A stretch of 49,246 bases of DNA, from positions 238,752 through 287,997 of the forward strand of contig BJOX01000045.1 of the NCBI GenBank assembly GCA_009731375.1. Reading direction: 5' to 3'. The notes beneath the pieces were generated by a model. The model did no database searches and was not told the origin of the DNA. It saw only the letters and a list, made by a program, of their open reading frames with translations. The DNA comes from Paulinella micropora. Taxonomy: Eukaryota; Cercozoa; Imbricatea; Euglyphida. Made by a program: the position numbers and the translations under genes. Positions 1 through 10,949 of this stretch are shown here, in pieces (position 1 is the first letter of the stretch; each line of letters begins with the position of its first letter).

Positions 1-172
1 TGTATCTCCTGCCAATTGCTGAGCCAAAAGGCCATGTGCATCCAGTCCTCCATTCCATAAGGAAAGTCTCCACACCAATCGGTGGAATAAAGGAAGTGAC
101 GGCATAGAACATTACTCTAGGAGCTTTATACCAATCAGCCCATGGAAAGGGACCGATGGCCTATGTACTCCC
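1..172 (-). repeat. Dispersed repeat family A, copy 1
   Basis: Sequence of about 150 bp that recurs at 2984-3127 (opposite orientation), 4794-4965 and 33828-33969. It has no recognisable protein or tRNA promoter boxes. Orientation is set by the copy at 2984, where the conserved end GAGATAC runs straight into (ATT)n; on that basis this copy is on the minus strand and its tail lies off the left edge of the window. A second AAT array (173-322) touches its other end. Probably a SINE-like or other short retroposed element; origin unknown. Confidence 0.75.
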
Positions 173-246
173 TAATAATAATAATAATAGTAATAATAAT
201 AATAATAGTAATAATAATAATAATAGTAATAATAACAGTAATAATG

Positions 247-312
<66 letters not shown>

Positions 313-324
313 GTAATAATCTGT

Positions 325-832
325 CATGGCCGAGCTCAAGGGCCATGCGCCTCCATCCCTCGATCCGACAGTCACAACAGTGAATGTTGGGGAGGGAAGA
401 GTGACACTAGCCATCCCTGAATAGCTACCCGCTTGGCGTGTCGGGTACCGTGCAGGGAATCAACTGCAAATGATTGATGCTCCCTATGAGAGAGTTCCAC
501 AAGACTGGGTATAAGTCGAATGGAGGTACTCAAGTGGGGTAGCAGACATTTCATGCGGTCTGCCAGCGCATGAGGACGTTTTGCGGTAAGTGTCTGGGAC
601 ACCTCGAAACCCGTCACCACCCCTAGATCGCGGAATGTATATACCCATTTGATCCCACGTGATGCATGTCTTATAAAAACAACACAGCGACATAGCCTCG
701 GAACCCACGACGGCACAGCCTCGGAACCCACGACATAGCCTCCGAACCAACACAACGCATAGCCTCGGGAACCAGTGGGAAGTGGCCCAACCACCTCCTC
801 TTCCCGTGGTGCCATACTGTGCACCCCTCCAT
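325..832 (-). repeat. Dispersed repeat family B, left arm of an inverted pair
   Basis: Reverse complement of most of 978-1433, with diverged bases. It carries an extra expansion at about 685-770, where a GCCTCGGAACCCACGAC-type motif is repeated about four times; the other arm has this motif once. Its (ATT)n tail, read on the minus strand, is the AAT array 173-322. A short third copy of the 5' end lies at 19895-19947. No protein similarity is recognised and open frames through it are not protein-like. Confidence 0.75.
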
Positions 833-858
833 AATAATAATTATAATAGTTATAATAC

Positions 859-918
<60 letters not shown>

Positions 919-977
919 AACAAAAACAATAACAGTAAAAAAAAAAAAATCAGAAAATTATTATTATTATTTTTATT
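833..977. repeat. AAT/ATT microsatellite at centre of inverted repeat
   Basis: AAT repeats, then a short A-rich stretch, then ATT repeats. It forms the loop between two head-to-head copies of family B. Confidence 0.85.
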
Positions 978-1432
978 ATGGAGGGGTGCACAGTATGGCA
1001 CCCCACGGGAAGAGGAGGTGGTTGGGCCTCCACTGGTTTCGAGGCTATGTTGTTGTGTTGTTTTCATAAGACATACACCACGTGGGGTCAAAGGGGTACA
1101 TACATTCCGCGATCTAGGGGTGGTGACGGGTTTCGAGGCGTCCCAGACACTTACCGCAAAACGTCCTCATGCGCTGGCAGACCGCATGAAATGTCTGCTA
1201 CCCCCCTTGAGTACCTCCATACGACTTATACCCAGTCCTGTGGAACTCTCTCATAGGGAACATCAATCATTTGCAGTTGATTCCCTGCACGGTACCCGAC
1301 ACGCCAAGCGGGTAGCTATTCAGGGATGGCTAGAGTCACTCTTCCCTCCCCAACATTCACTGTTGTGACTGTCGGATCGAGGGATGGAGGCGCATGGTCC
1401 TTGGACTCAGCCATGACAGATCAATACAATAC

Positions 1433-1433
<1 letters not shown>
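978..1433 (+). repeat. Dispersed repeat family B, right arm
   Basis: Starts GGAGGGGTGCACAGTATGG and ends just before (ATT)n at 1434-1464. This is the more compact copy of family B. It is immediately followed by a tRNA-derived SINE, so two retroposed units are stacked head to tail, each with an (ATT)n tail. Confidence 0.75.
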
Positions 1434-1465
<32 letters not shown>

Positions 1466-1733
1466 GGACACCGTGATAGCCCAGTGGTCAAGTTCCACCA
1501 TCTGGGCCCTGTCGCCAGTTCGATTCCCGTCGGTGCCACCAGTATTTTCATTGAACATACCGGTCTATTTCTGGACCAGTATTTTCATTGAACATACCGG
1601 CCCGTCTGGACGTGTTGGAACTGCCCTTGCGGGGGTGTCATTAGAGCTTATCGTCAATTCTTCGTACTCCCCTCACGGGTGAGACGATGGAGGCGCATGT
1701 GCAGAAATGCATCAGCCATTGACAGAGAAGCAC

Positions 1734-1734
<1 letters not shown>
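1466..1734 (+). repeat. tRNA-derived SINE (family C), full-length copy
   Basis: The 5' head resembles a tRNA. It has an A box TAGCCCAGTGG (1477-1487), a B box GTTCGATTCC (1518-1527), and an acceptor-like 3' strand CGGTGCC followed by A and CCA (1531-1541). These are the internal RNA polymerase III promoter elements typical of tRNA SINEs. A direct duplication of an ATTTTCATTGAACATACCGG motif follows, then an unrelated body ending GAGAAGCACT and an (ATT)n tail. Other copies lie at 3848-4082 (minus), 18303-18386 (3' end), 19404-19625 and 34118-34216 (minus, head). The tRNA isotype was not assigned. Confidence 0.85.
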
Positions 1735-1784
<50 letters not shown>

Positions 1785-1951
1785 CATTATTATTATTATT
1801 ATCATTATTATTATTATTATTATTTTACTATTACTACTACTACTATTACTACTACTACTGTTATTATTATTATTATTATTATTATTAGTAGTAGTAGTAG
1901 TATTATTATTATTATTACTATTACTATTATTATTATTATTATTATTATTAT

Positions 1952-1995
<44 letters not shown>

Positions 1996-1996
1996 T
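1735..1996. repeat. ATT/ACT/AGT microsatellite (SINE tail)
   Basis: Tail of the SINE at 1466, with blocks of ATT interrupted by ATC, ACT and AGT triplets. It runs into an assembly gap, so its true length is unknown. Confidence 0.85.
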
Positions 1997-2794
1997 NNNN
2001 NNNNNNNNNNNNNNNNNNNNNNNNNNNNNNNNNNNNNNNNNNNNNNNNNNNNNNNNNNNNNNNNNNNNNNNNNNNNNNNNNNNNNNNNNNNNNNNNNNNN
2101 NNNNNNNNNNNNNNNNNNNNNNNNNNNNNNNNNNNNNNNNNNNNNNNNNNNNNNNNNNNNNNNNNNNNNNNNNNNNNNNNNNNNNNNNNNNNNNNNNNNN
2201 NNNNNNNNNNNNNNNNNNNNNNNNNNNNNNNNNNNNNNNNNNNNNNNNNNNNNNNNNNNNNNNNNNNNNNNNNNNNNNNNNNNNNNNNNNNNNNNNNNNN
2301 NNNNNNNNNNNNNNNNNNNNNNNNNNNNNNNNNNNNNNNNNNNNNNNNNNNNNNNNNNNNNNNNNNNNNNNNNNNNNNNNNNNNNNNNNNNNNNNNNNNN
2401 NNNNNNNNNNNNNNNNNNNNNNNNNNNNNNNNNNNNNNNNNNNNNNNNNNNNNNNNNNNNNNNNNNNNNNNNNNNNNNNNNNNNNNNNNNNNNNNNNNNN
2501 NNNNNNNNNNNNNNNNNNNNNNNNNNNNNNNNNNNNNNNNNNNNNNNNNNNNNNNNNNNNNNNNNNNNNNNNNNNNNNNNNNNNNNNNNNNNNNNNNNNN
2601 NNNNNNNNNNNNNNNNNNNNNNNNNNNNNNNNNNNNNNNNNNNNNNNNNNNNNNNNNNNNNNNNNNNNNNNNNNNNNNNNNNNNNNNNNNNNNNNNNNNN
2701 NNNNNNNNNNNNNNNNNNNNNNNNNNNNNNNNNNNNNNNNNNNNNNNNNNNNNNNNNNNNNNNNNNNNNNNNNNNNNNNNNNNNNNNNNNNNNN
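1997..2794. other. Assembly gap (N)
   Basis: A run of 798 undetermined bases. Similar long gaps lie at 9364-10058, 11569-11620, 17500-18302 and 33970-34117. Ten-base placeholder gaps lie at 5360, 6678, 7565, 19372, 19520, 35444 and 42132. Most sit next to homopolymers or microsatellites. Any reading frame crossing them is not evidence of coding. Confidence 0.99.
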
Positions 2795-2924
2795 GAGCTC
2801 CATCGGTGGCCCCGATCATCAGGCGAGAGACTGACACGGGGGGGTGGAGGACCTCGAACAAGGGTATTGGAGGCTTATGTCCGTTGAGGATATGCCATTA
2901 GCTGCATCAGTACGCCTCAGATAT

Positions 2925-2927
<3 letters not shown>
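2795..2927 (+). repeat. Dispersed repeat family D, 3' part
   Basis: Matches the end of the copy at 6270-6677 and the reverse complement of 3361-3500. It ends CAGATATAGT and enters (ATT)n at 2928-2983. The 5' part is lost in the preceding gap. Confidence 0.8.
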
Positions 2928-2981
<54 letters not shown>

Positions 2982-2983
2982 TT

Positions 2984-3126
2984 CTATGGGCTGATTGGTA
3001 TAAAGCTCCTAGAGTAATGTTCTATGCCGTCACTTCCTTTATTCCACCGATTGGTGTGGAGACTTTCCTTTTGGAATGGAGGACTGGATGCACATGGCCT
3101 TTTGGCTCAGCAATTGGCAGGAGATA

Positions 3127-3127
<1 letters not shown>
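2984..3127 (+). repeat. Dispersed repeat family A, copy 2
   Basis: Family A in the orientation that places (ATT)n directly after its GAGATAC end (3128 onward). This copy defines the family's strand. It lies between two ATT arrays. About 65 bases of unrelated sequence (3181-3245) and an AAT array follow. Confidence 0.8.
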
Positions 3128-3157
<30 letters not shown>

Positions 3158-3244
3158 GAGATTATGATTATGATTATTAAATGACCTGTTTTTCGAAGCA
3201 ACGGCGATGGGAAACTTGTCCATGCATAGACCCGGCCTGCATTG

Positions 3245-3293
<49 letters not shown>

Positions 3294-3360
3294 TAATAAT
3301 GGTGAAAATAATAATGGTAATAATAATAATGGTAAAAATAATAATAATAATAATAATAAT

Positions 3361-3767
3361 ACTATATCTGAGGCGTACTGATGCAGCTAATGGCATATCC
3401 TCAACGGACATAAGCCTCCAATACCCTTGCTCGAGGTCCTCCACCCCCCCGTGTCAGTCTCTCGCCTGATGATCGGGGCCACCGATGGAGCTCCTGAGGG
3501 CAAGACTGCACTAAGCCGAGGTTATTCCGCAGTCCCAGCAACCTCTTGCAAGACGTCACCGAATGTGCAAGTGCATACACCAAGCGCGGTTGCTAGAGCT
3601 GCCTCGAAACCCCACCCATAACAATCTGGTGTCTGCTGGGTCCTGGGCTATCAACCAGCATATGCGGAGTTTAAGATCTTTTACGCGCGCAACGACCCTC
3701 CTCCCCAGCATCTACCACCAAAGGGTTATGAGTTGGCGTCACAGTTTAACGCCTTGAGGCCATTGGG

Positions 3768-3770
<3 letters not shown>
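3361..3770 (-). repeat. Dispersed repeat family D, full-length copy
   Basis: About 410 bp, nearly identical to the reverse complement of 6270-6677. Its tail on the minus strand corresponds to the AAT array 3246-3360. Both strands contain short open frames of about 60 codons that recur identically in the other copy, but they have no recognisable motif and look like chance frames in a repeat. Its other end touches the AAT array 3771-3847. Confidence 0.8.
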
Positions 3771-3847
<77 letters not shown>

Positions 3848-3849
<2 letters not shown>

Positions 3850-4082
3850 GTGCTTTCCGCCATGGCGGATGCAAATCTGCACATGTGCCTCCATTGTCTC
3901 ACCCGTGAGGGGAGTACAGATTTGACCGATAGCTCTACTGACACCCCCGCAAGGCAGCTCCAAGCCTTCCAGGACTAATCCTTCAAAGAAAACACACTTT
4001 GAAAATATGGCACCGACGGGAATCGAACTGGCGACAGGTCCTAGGTGGTATTGAACTTGACCACTGGGCTATCGCGGTGCCA
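3848..4082 (-). repeat. tRNA-derived SINE (family C), minus-strand copy
   Basis: On the minus strand the tRNA-like head is 4081 down to 4009. It has a perfect 7-bp acceptor pairing, GGCACCG with CGGTGCC, plus A box and B box as in the copy at 1466. The (ATT)n tail is 3771-3847. The body differs from other copies in a stretch near 3960-4008, so SINE subfamilies exist. Confidence 0.8.
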
Positions 4083-4083
4083 C

Positions 4084-4126
<43 letters not shown>

Positions 4127-4222
4127 GTAATAGTAATAATAGTAGCAGTAATAATAATAATAACAATAATAACAATAATAATGATAATAGTAATAATAAT
4201 AATAATAATAAATGATTAATAA

Positions 4223-4254
<32 letters not shown>

Positions 4255-4312
4255 GGAAATCAAACCTCAGACACTTGGGCAATTTTGAGAGAGAGAGCGA
4301 GAGAGAGAGAGC

Positions 4313-4394
<82 letters not shown>

Positions 4395-4571
4395 AAACCT
4401 CAGACACTTGGGCAATTTTGCCGTTGCAGAGGGAACACTTAAAACAAGCTGCATGATAGATCTGTGCAAGCAAGAAGAAGAAGAAGAATGATGATAATGA
4501 TAATGATAGTAAAAATAATAATAATAATGATGATGATGATGATGATGACAATGATGATAATAATAATAATG

Positions 4572-4632
<61 letters not shown>

Positions 4633-4709
4633 TATTGATGATGATGATGATGATTATGATGATGATGATAATAATAGTAATAATAATAATAATGATGATG
4701 ATGATGATG

Positions 4710-4780
<71 letters not shown>

Positions 4781-4793
4781 TAATAGTAATAGT
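4083..4793. repeat. Compound microsatellites with a duplicated 30-mer
   Basis: AAT arrays (4083-4212), two (AG)n tracts (4229-4253 and 4287-4391), then GAA, ATG and AAT arrays to 4793. A unique segment beginning ATCAAACCTCAGACACTTGG occurs twice (about 4259 and 4392), each time after an AG tract, so an AG tract plus unique segment was duplicated as a unit. No gene is seen. Confidence 0.85.
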
Positions 4794-4965
4794 GTATCTC
4801 CTGCCAATTGCTGAGCCAAAAGGCCATGTGCATCCAGTCCTCCATTCCATAAGGAAAGTCTCCACACCAATCGGTGGAATAAAGGAAGTGACGGCATAGA
4901 ACATTACTCTAGGAGCTTTATACCAATCAGCGCATGGAAAGGACCGATGGCCTATGTACTCCCTA
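4794..4965 (-). repeat. Dispersed repeat family A, copy 3
   Basis: Almost identical to 1-172, including the CCGATGGCCTATGTACTCCC end. AAT arrays touch both sides, and AGT/AAT arrays continue to 5152. Confidence 0.8.
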
Positions 4966-5043
4966 AATAATAGTAATAATAATAATTTTAATAATAATAA
5001 TAATAATAGTAGTAGAAGTAGTAGTATTAGTAGTAGTAGTAGC

Positions 5044-5104
<61 letters not shown>

Positions 5105-5107
5105 TTA

Positions 5108-5150
<43 letters not shown>

Positions 5151-5369
5151 TTAGGGGCTGCGCAAACACCTGAAAGGATGGTTTGCGGAGCTCCTTTTTA
5201 GGAATATAGTTGAAATTATGAAATTCGAATGTAATGGCAAAGTAGTGCCAAAATGAATGACTTAGATTGCTCCAAGGCTGTAAACGTTGTGTACGTGAGA
5301 ATGAGAGGAAAAGCGATCTTGGTAAGAGGATGGGAGGGGGGGGGGGGGGGGGGAAAGGCNNNNNNNNNN

Positions 5370-6110
5370 GAATCATCCTCTAAGCCCTTCTGGCACAACT
5401 CTTAGAGCCTTGGAGCATTCTCAGCCCATTTTGGCAATACTTTGCCAAAATCTTCGTAAATCTCTATTTCAAGTGGTTCACTACCTAGAGCGCGTCCCGA
5501 GGTTGTGCAAACGAAAAAACCAGCCTGTCAACCCTTCTGGCACAACTTTGGGAGCCTTCAGCATTCTCAGCCATTTGGTGCCGGCAAATTCGCTTCGGGT
5601 ACGTACAATTGCGGGGCTGGGTTTCCCGGGAGGGCCCCCCGGAACCCCCCCCCCCCCCTTTTCCACAATCGACAGTGTACGTTCAATTGCAGAAGGTGAC
5701 CGGCATAAACCCTGCTGGCAAAACTCTTAGAGCCGAGCATTCGCAGCCATTCGTTTTGGTGCCGGTAAAATTTGCTTGGGGAACGTATAATTGCCGGGCT
5801 GCTCCCGGACCCCTCCTTCCCGTCGACAGGGTAGGTTCAATTGCCGGAGGCACCGGTAAGTGCTCCCAAAAAATAAGGAATTTTGGCGTTCAGGACACTC
5901 CCCTAACGCAAATGTTTGCGTGAAATCCAAAAAATAGATATCCGCATCAACATCGAGTCTGGGGCTAGCCACCCTGTCAAAATGAGCTCCCAACTCCTGG
6001 TTCCCACAAACCATGATTTCTTCCGACAGGGGTGCGGATATGGGGATGGCGGGTACGAAATTTCCCCTCCCAAACCCCCCACCCCCTACTCCCAACACCT
6101 TTCAGGGATA
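5370..6110. repeat. Complex dispersed repeat family E, copy 1
   Basis: Contains three degenerate copies of a module starting CCTTCTGGCACAACT and ending near GGTGCCGG (about 5388, 5531 and 5709), followed by AATTGCCGG-rich and GTCGACAGGGTA-type modules. The last 250 bp recur in reverse orientation at 18598-18860 and again at 18880-19050. It ends CACCTTTCAGGGA followed by (ATA)n. No coding potential is recognised. It may be the remains of a non-autonomous transposable element. Confidence 0.65.
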
Positions 6111-6141
<31 letters not shown>

Positions 6142-6145
6142 TATC

Positions 6146-6186
6146 AGGATATGCCATTAGCTGCATCACTACGCCTCAGATATAGT
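6146..6186 (+). repeat. Family D 3' fragment
   Basis: About 41 bases matching only the last part of family D (GATATGCCATTAGCTGCATC through CAGATATAGT), preceded by AAT repeats. Strong 5' truncation like this is typical of target-primed reverse transcription. Confidence 0.7.
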
Positions 6187-6269
6187 AAATCTGCCTTGGA
6201 GTGGTGACTGTGACATATTTGAGGGAAATCCCGATGAAAAAACCTAGTCACACTTGCTAAACAGAGTTC

Positions 6270-6677
6270 CAGCCCAATGGCCTCAAGGCGTTAAACTGTG
6301 ACGCCAACTCATAACCCTTTGGTGGTAGATGCTGGGGAGGAGGGTCGTTGCGCGCGTAAAAGATCTTAAACTCCGCATATGCTGGTTGATAGCCCAGGAC
6401 CCAGCAGACACCAGATTGTTATGGGTGGGGTTTCGAGGCAGCTCTAGCAACCGCGCTTGGTGTATGCACTTGCACATTCGGTGACGTCTTGCAAGAGGTT
6501 GCTGGGACTGCGGAATAACCTCGGCTTAGTGCAGTCTTGCCCTCAGGAGCTCCATCGGTGGCCCCGATCATCAGGCGAGAGACTGACACGGGGGGGTGGA
6601 GGACCTCGAACAAGGGTATTGGAGGCTTATGTCCGTTGAGGATATGCCATTAGCTGCATCAGTACGCCTCAGATATA
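6270..6677 (+). repeat. Dispersed repeat family D, full-length copy 2
   Basis: Reverse complement of 3361-3770 with very few differences, so the two copies are recent. Its 3' end reaches a 10-base gap, so the tail is not seen. Confidence 0.8.
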
Positions 6678-6687
6678 NNNNNNNNNN

Positions 6688-6913
6688 GACCTTGCTATCG
6701 TGTGCAATTTTTTCGTTGGGGTAGACCGTCTTGTCGCATTCGATGCATTTTTCCTGTAGAAGGAGGAAGGAAAAGGAGAGAGAGAAAAAAAAAAGGAGAG
6801 AACAGGGGGATTAAGGAGGAGAAAAGGAGGGGAAAGGAGTAGTAGCCGCAGTTAGTAGTAAAAGTAGTAGTAGTAGTAGTGGTGGTAGTAGTAGCAGCAG
6901 CAGCAGCAGTCGC

Positions 6914-6975
<62 letters not shown>

Positions 6976-6999
6976 TAGTAGAAGTTAGTAGTAGTAGTG

Positions 7000-7039
<40 letters not shown>

Positions 7040-7073
7040 AAGTTAGTAGAAGTTAGTAGTGGTAGTAGTAGTA

Positions 7074-7116
<43 letters not shown>

Positions 7117-7319
7117 GAGTAGTAAGTAGTAGTAGTAGTAGTAGTAGTGGTAGTAGTAGTAGTAGTAGTAGTAGTAGAAGAAGAAGAAGAAGAAGAAGAA
7201 GAAGGAATAGGAGGAGGAGGAGGAGGAGGAGGAGGAGGAGGAGGAGGAGAGGCAGGGGAGGAGAAAGACGAGGAGGACGAGGAGGAAAGAAGCAATGGAG
7301 GAGCAAGGAGGAAGAGGAA

Positions 7320-7374
<55 letters not shown>

Positions 7375-7391
7375 TAGTTGTGGTTGTTGCG

Positions 7392-7449
<58 letters not shown>

Positions 7450-7500
7450 AAGAAGAAGAAGAAGAAGAAGAAGAAGAAGATGAAGAAGACCCCGCCTCCG
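6688..7500. repeat. AGT and GAA/GAG trinucleotide arrays
   Basis: About 80 bases of unique sequence, then purine-rich sequence, then long (AGT)n, (GAA)n and (GGA)n blocks. Every frame is open because the unit is three bases and lacks some stops; the resulting Ser, Val, Glu or Arg runs are not evidence of a gene. Confidence 0.9.
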
Positions 7501-7574
7501 AAGGTGCGCTTAGGGGGCATTTTGTAGACGCTGATAACTATAGGATATTTTAAATATATATATANNNNNNNNNN

Positions 7575-8450
7575 GGGGGGGGGGGGGGGAGAGAAGAGAG
7601 AGAGAGAGACACAGAGAGAGAGACAGACAGACAGAGAGACAGAGACAGAGAGAGAGAGAGAGAAGCAGAGAGAGAGAGAGAGACAGAGAGAGAGAGAGAG
7701 ACAGAGAGAGAGACAGAGAGAGAGAGAGACAGAGAGAGAGAGAGAAGAGAGACAGAGAGAGAGAGAGAAGAGAGACGTATGCATGCATGCATGTATGTAT
7801 GTATGTATGTATGTACATATATGTATGTATGTATGTATGCATGTATGTATGTATGCGCATGCATGCATGTATGTATGTATGTATGTATGATGTATGTATG
7901 TGTATGTATGTACCCATGTATGTATGTGCGTATGTGTATATATGTATGTATGCATGTATGCATGTATGTACACATATGTATGTATGTATGTATGTATGTA
8001 TGTGTGTATGTATGTATGTATGCACGTATGTATGCACGAATGTATGTATGCATGTATCTATGTATGCATGTATCTATGTATGTATGTATGTATGTGTGTA
8101 TGTATGTATGTATGTATGTATCTATGTATGTATGTATGTACATATGTATGCGTATGTATGTATGAGTTTACGTATGTTATGTATGTATGTACATATGTAT
8201 GTATGTGTGTGTATGTATGTATGTATGTATGTACGTATGTATGTACGTATGTGTGTGTGTTCATGTATGTATGTATGCATGTATGTATGTATGTATGTAT
8301 GTATGTATGTATGTATGTATGTATGTATGTATGTATGTATGTATGTATGTATGTATGTGTGTGCATTGTATGTATGTATGTACGTACGTACGTATGCATG
8401 TATGTATGAATGTTTGTTTGTTTGTTTGTTTATTTGTTTGTTTGTTTGCT
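7575..8450. repeat. (AG)n and (ATGT)n arrays
   Basis: G homopolymer and AG/ACAG repeats to 7776, then about 670 bases of ATGT tetranucleotide repeat with scattered ATGC, ACGT and TTTG variants. Open frames here encode Met-Tyr-Val-Cys or His-Thr-Tyr-Ile periodicity and are artefacts of the repeat. Confidence 0.92.
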
Positions 8451-8614
8451 TGTTGAGATTTGCTGGTCTATTTTCTTGGTTGCATGTTTGAATTAGTATG
8501 CAAGGATGTATGAAGTGAACACATATTCAAATCATGCACTCACACTATATTTATACATACTTATACGAAGAAGTCAAGGAAACAGGAATTAGGTCAGACA
8601 GCGGGTTAGCAACA

Positions 8615-8800
8615 GGGGCACCTGGGTGCCCCAGGGGCACCTAGGACACTGTCCTAGGTGCCCTAAATTCTTATGTCAGGTGCCCTGGTTTGTTCATATA
8701 CTCTTCACATTTACATTCTAGGTGCCCTAAAGTTATAATGTTTACGTACAGTCTAGGTGCCCTAGGTTGAAAAGTCAGGTGCCCTGATTTTCAAAGCTTG
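8615..8800. repeat. AGGTGCCC palindrome cluster
   Basis: Seven or more copies of AGGTGCCCT or its complement in under 200 bases, spaced roughly 20-45 bp. Two form perfect hairpins: GGGGCACC with GGTGCCCC (8615-8632), and 14-nt arms at 8635-8648 and 8650-8663 separated by one base. The surrounding 8450-9360 is otherwise unique, with no gene recognised. Confidence 0.7.
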
Positions 8801-9027
8801 TTAACCCTCTGTGAGATAGTTCTGATGAATATGTGACGGTATGGCATGTCGATACACTGCACCTTCAGTGTGTGTTTCATCGTATCCGTTAATCTCCCGC
8901 GCCGGCCTGACCTGCGCTTGTTTCTGGTCATGTTCCCGGAAAAAAGTACTGGTAGCATCATCCCGTCGCAAGAAGCGCCAAAGGGTTCCAGCCCAAGATT
9001 ATCTTACCTCTCTCCCCCCCCCCCTCT

Positions 9028-9142
9028 CTCTCTCTCCTTCTTCTTCTTCAGTCTTTCTTCGCTTTTATTGAGAGAACAATTTTACAATTGGACTCAGGGA
9101 ACGTCCACGTGAAAAGTATAGCTAGTAAGTTTTACCTTTATC
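9028..9142 (+). repeat. Dispersed repeat family F, copy 1
   Basis: A segment starting after (TTC)n and containing GAGAACAATTTTACAATTGG. It recurs inverted at 16056-16145, again next to the GAA/TTC array. Its association with a purine/pyrimidine array suggests the unit moved together with the microsatellite. Confidence 0.7.
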
Positions 9143-10058
9143 AAAGGTGGAAACCTAATTATTCAGTTGAGCGTATTAAGGAAGATATTAATATTAAATT
9201 TGTATTCAGCGGCTCAGTATTAATATTGTATTACAGTTATTAAAATTAATATTTTGCATAGATATATTGCGCGGTGATATATATTATTATATTATGTTAT
9301 GGACATATGTTTGTAAAGGTATAGTCGTTTATGTGCGGCGGCTCCCCCCCCCCCCCCCCCCCCNNNNNNNNNNNNNNNNNNNNNNNNNNNNNNNNNNNNN
9401 NNNNNNNNNNNNNNNNNNNNNNNNNNNNNNNNNNNNNNNNNNNNNNNNNNNNNNNNNNNNNNNNNNNNNNNNNNNNNNNNNNNNNNNNNNNNNNNNNNNN
9501 NNNNNNNNNNNNNNNNNNNNNNNNNNNNNNNNNNNNNNNNNNNNNNNNNNNNNNNNNNNNNNNNNNNNNNNNNNNNNNNNNNNNNNNNNNNNNNNNNNNN
9601 NNNNNNNNNNNNNNNNNNNNNNNNNNNNNNNNNNNNNNNNNNNNNNNNNNNNNNNNNNNNNNNNNNNNNNNNNNNNNNNNNNNNNNNNNNNNNNNNNNNN
9701 NNNNNNNNNNNNNNNNNNNNNNNNNNNNNNNNNNNNNNNNNNNNNNNNNNNNNNNNNNNNNNNNNNNNNNNNNNNNNNNNNNNNNNNNNNNNNNNNNNNN
9801 NNNNNNNNNNNNNNNNNNNNNNNNNNNNNNNNNNNNNNNNNNNNNNNNNNNNNNNNNNNNNNNNNNNNNNNNNNNNNNNNNNNNNNNNNNNNNNNNNNNN
9901 NNNNNNNNNNNNNNNNNNNNNNNNNNNNNNNNNNNNNNNNNNNNNNNNNNNNNNNNNNNNNNNNNNNNNNNNNNNNNNNNNNNNNNNNNNNNNNNNNNNN
10001 NNNNNNNNNNNNNNNNNNNNNNNNNNNNNNNNNNNNNNNNNNNNNNNNNNNNNNNNNN

Positions 10059-10275
10059 CTTCTTCTTCTTCTTCTTCTTCTTCTTCTTCTTCTTCTTCTT
10101 CTTCTTCTTCTTCTTCTTCTTCTTCTTCTTCTTCTTCTTCTTCTTCTTCTTCTTCTTCTTCTTCTTCCTTCCTTCCTTCCTTCCTTCCTTCCTTACTTAC
10201 TTACTTAATTACTTACTTACTTAATTACTTACTTACTTACTTACTTACTTACGTACTTGCTTGCTTGCTTGCTTG

Positions 10276-10307
<32 letters not shown>

Positions 10308-10620
10308 TTTATACTTATTTACACTTACTTACTGACTGACTTACTTACTTACTTACTTACTTATGCTTACTTATACTTACTTATACTTACTTGTACTTAC
10401 TTGCTTACTTACTTACTTACTTACTTACTTGCTTACTTGCTTACTTACTTACTTACTTACTTACACTTACTTACTTACTTACACTTACTTTCTTATACTT
10501 ACTTGTACTAACTTACTTGCTTACTTACTTACTTACTTACCTACTTACTTACTTATTTATTTACTTAATTACTTACTTACTTACTTACTTGCTTACTTAC
10601 TTACTTGCTTACTTACTTAC

Positions 10621-10657
<37 letters not shown>

Positions 10658-10669
10658 TACTTATACTTA

Positions 10670-10715
<46 letters not shown>

Positions 10716-10755
10716 TACTTTCATTTACTTACTTCTGACTTACTTACTTACGTGT
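10059..10755. repeat. (TTC)n and (TTAC)n arrays
   Basis: About 110 bases of TTC, then TTCC, then roughly 560 bases of TTAC tetranucleotide repeat with TTGC and TTAT variants, directly after the 9364-10058 gap. No gene. Confidence 0.93.
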
Positions 10756-10949
10756 AATTAGTTTTCAATTGAATTAGTATGAATAATAAAGACTTTTTTA
10801 TGCATGAATTTGAATTTGTCTAATTAAATTGGACTTTGTCGAATTGAATTTGACTTTGTTACAAATAAACTAGATCTATTACAGGCAGAACCGGTATAGA
10901 AACGATGGCTCAGCTTTAAAGATTTTTATCTCAGTACGACAGCAAGATA

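Noticed and set aside
1466-1541. A functional tRNA gene
   Set aside because: A and B boxes are present, but the same head recurs several times attached to the same body and (ATT)n tail, with acceptor-stem differences, so it is a SINE head.
8187-8399. CRISPR-like or telomere-like array
   Set aside because: Only simple tetranucleotide repeats without unique spacers; no telomeric TTAGGG or TTTAGGG array is seen anywhere.
7779-8491. Long open frames of Met-Tyr-Val-Cys or His-Thr-Tyr-Ile pattern on both strands
   Set aside because: Direct translations of the (ATGT)n array; the periodicity comes from the tetranucleotide and has no codon-level signal.
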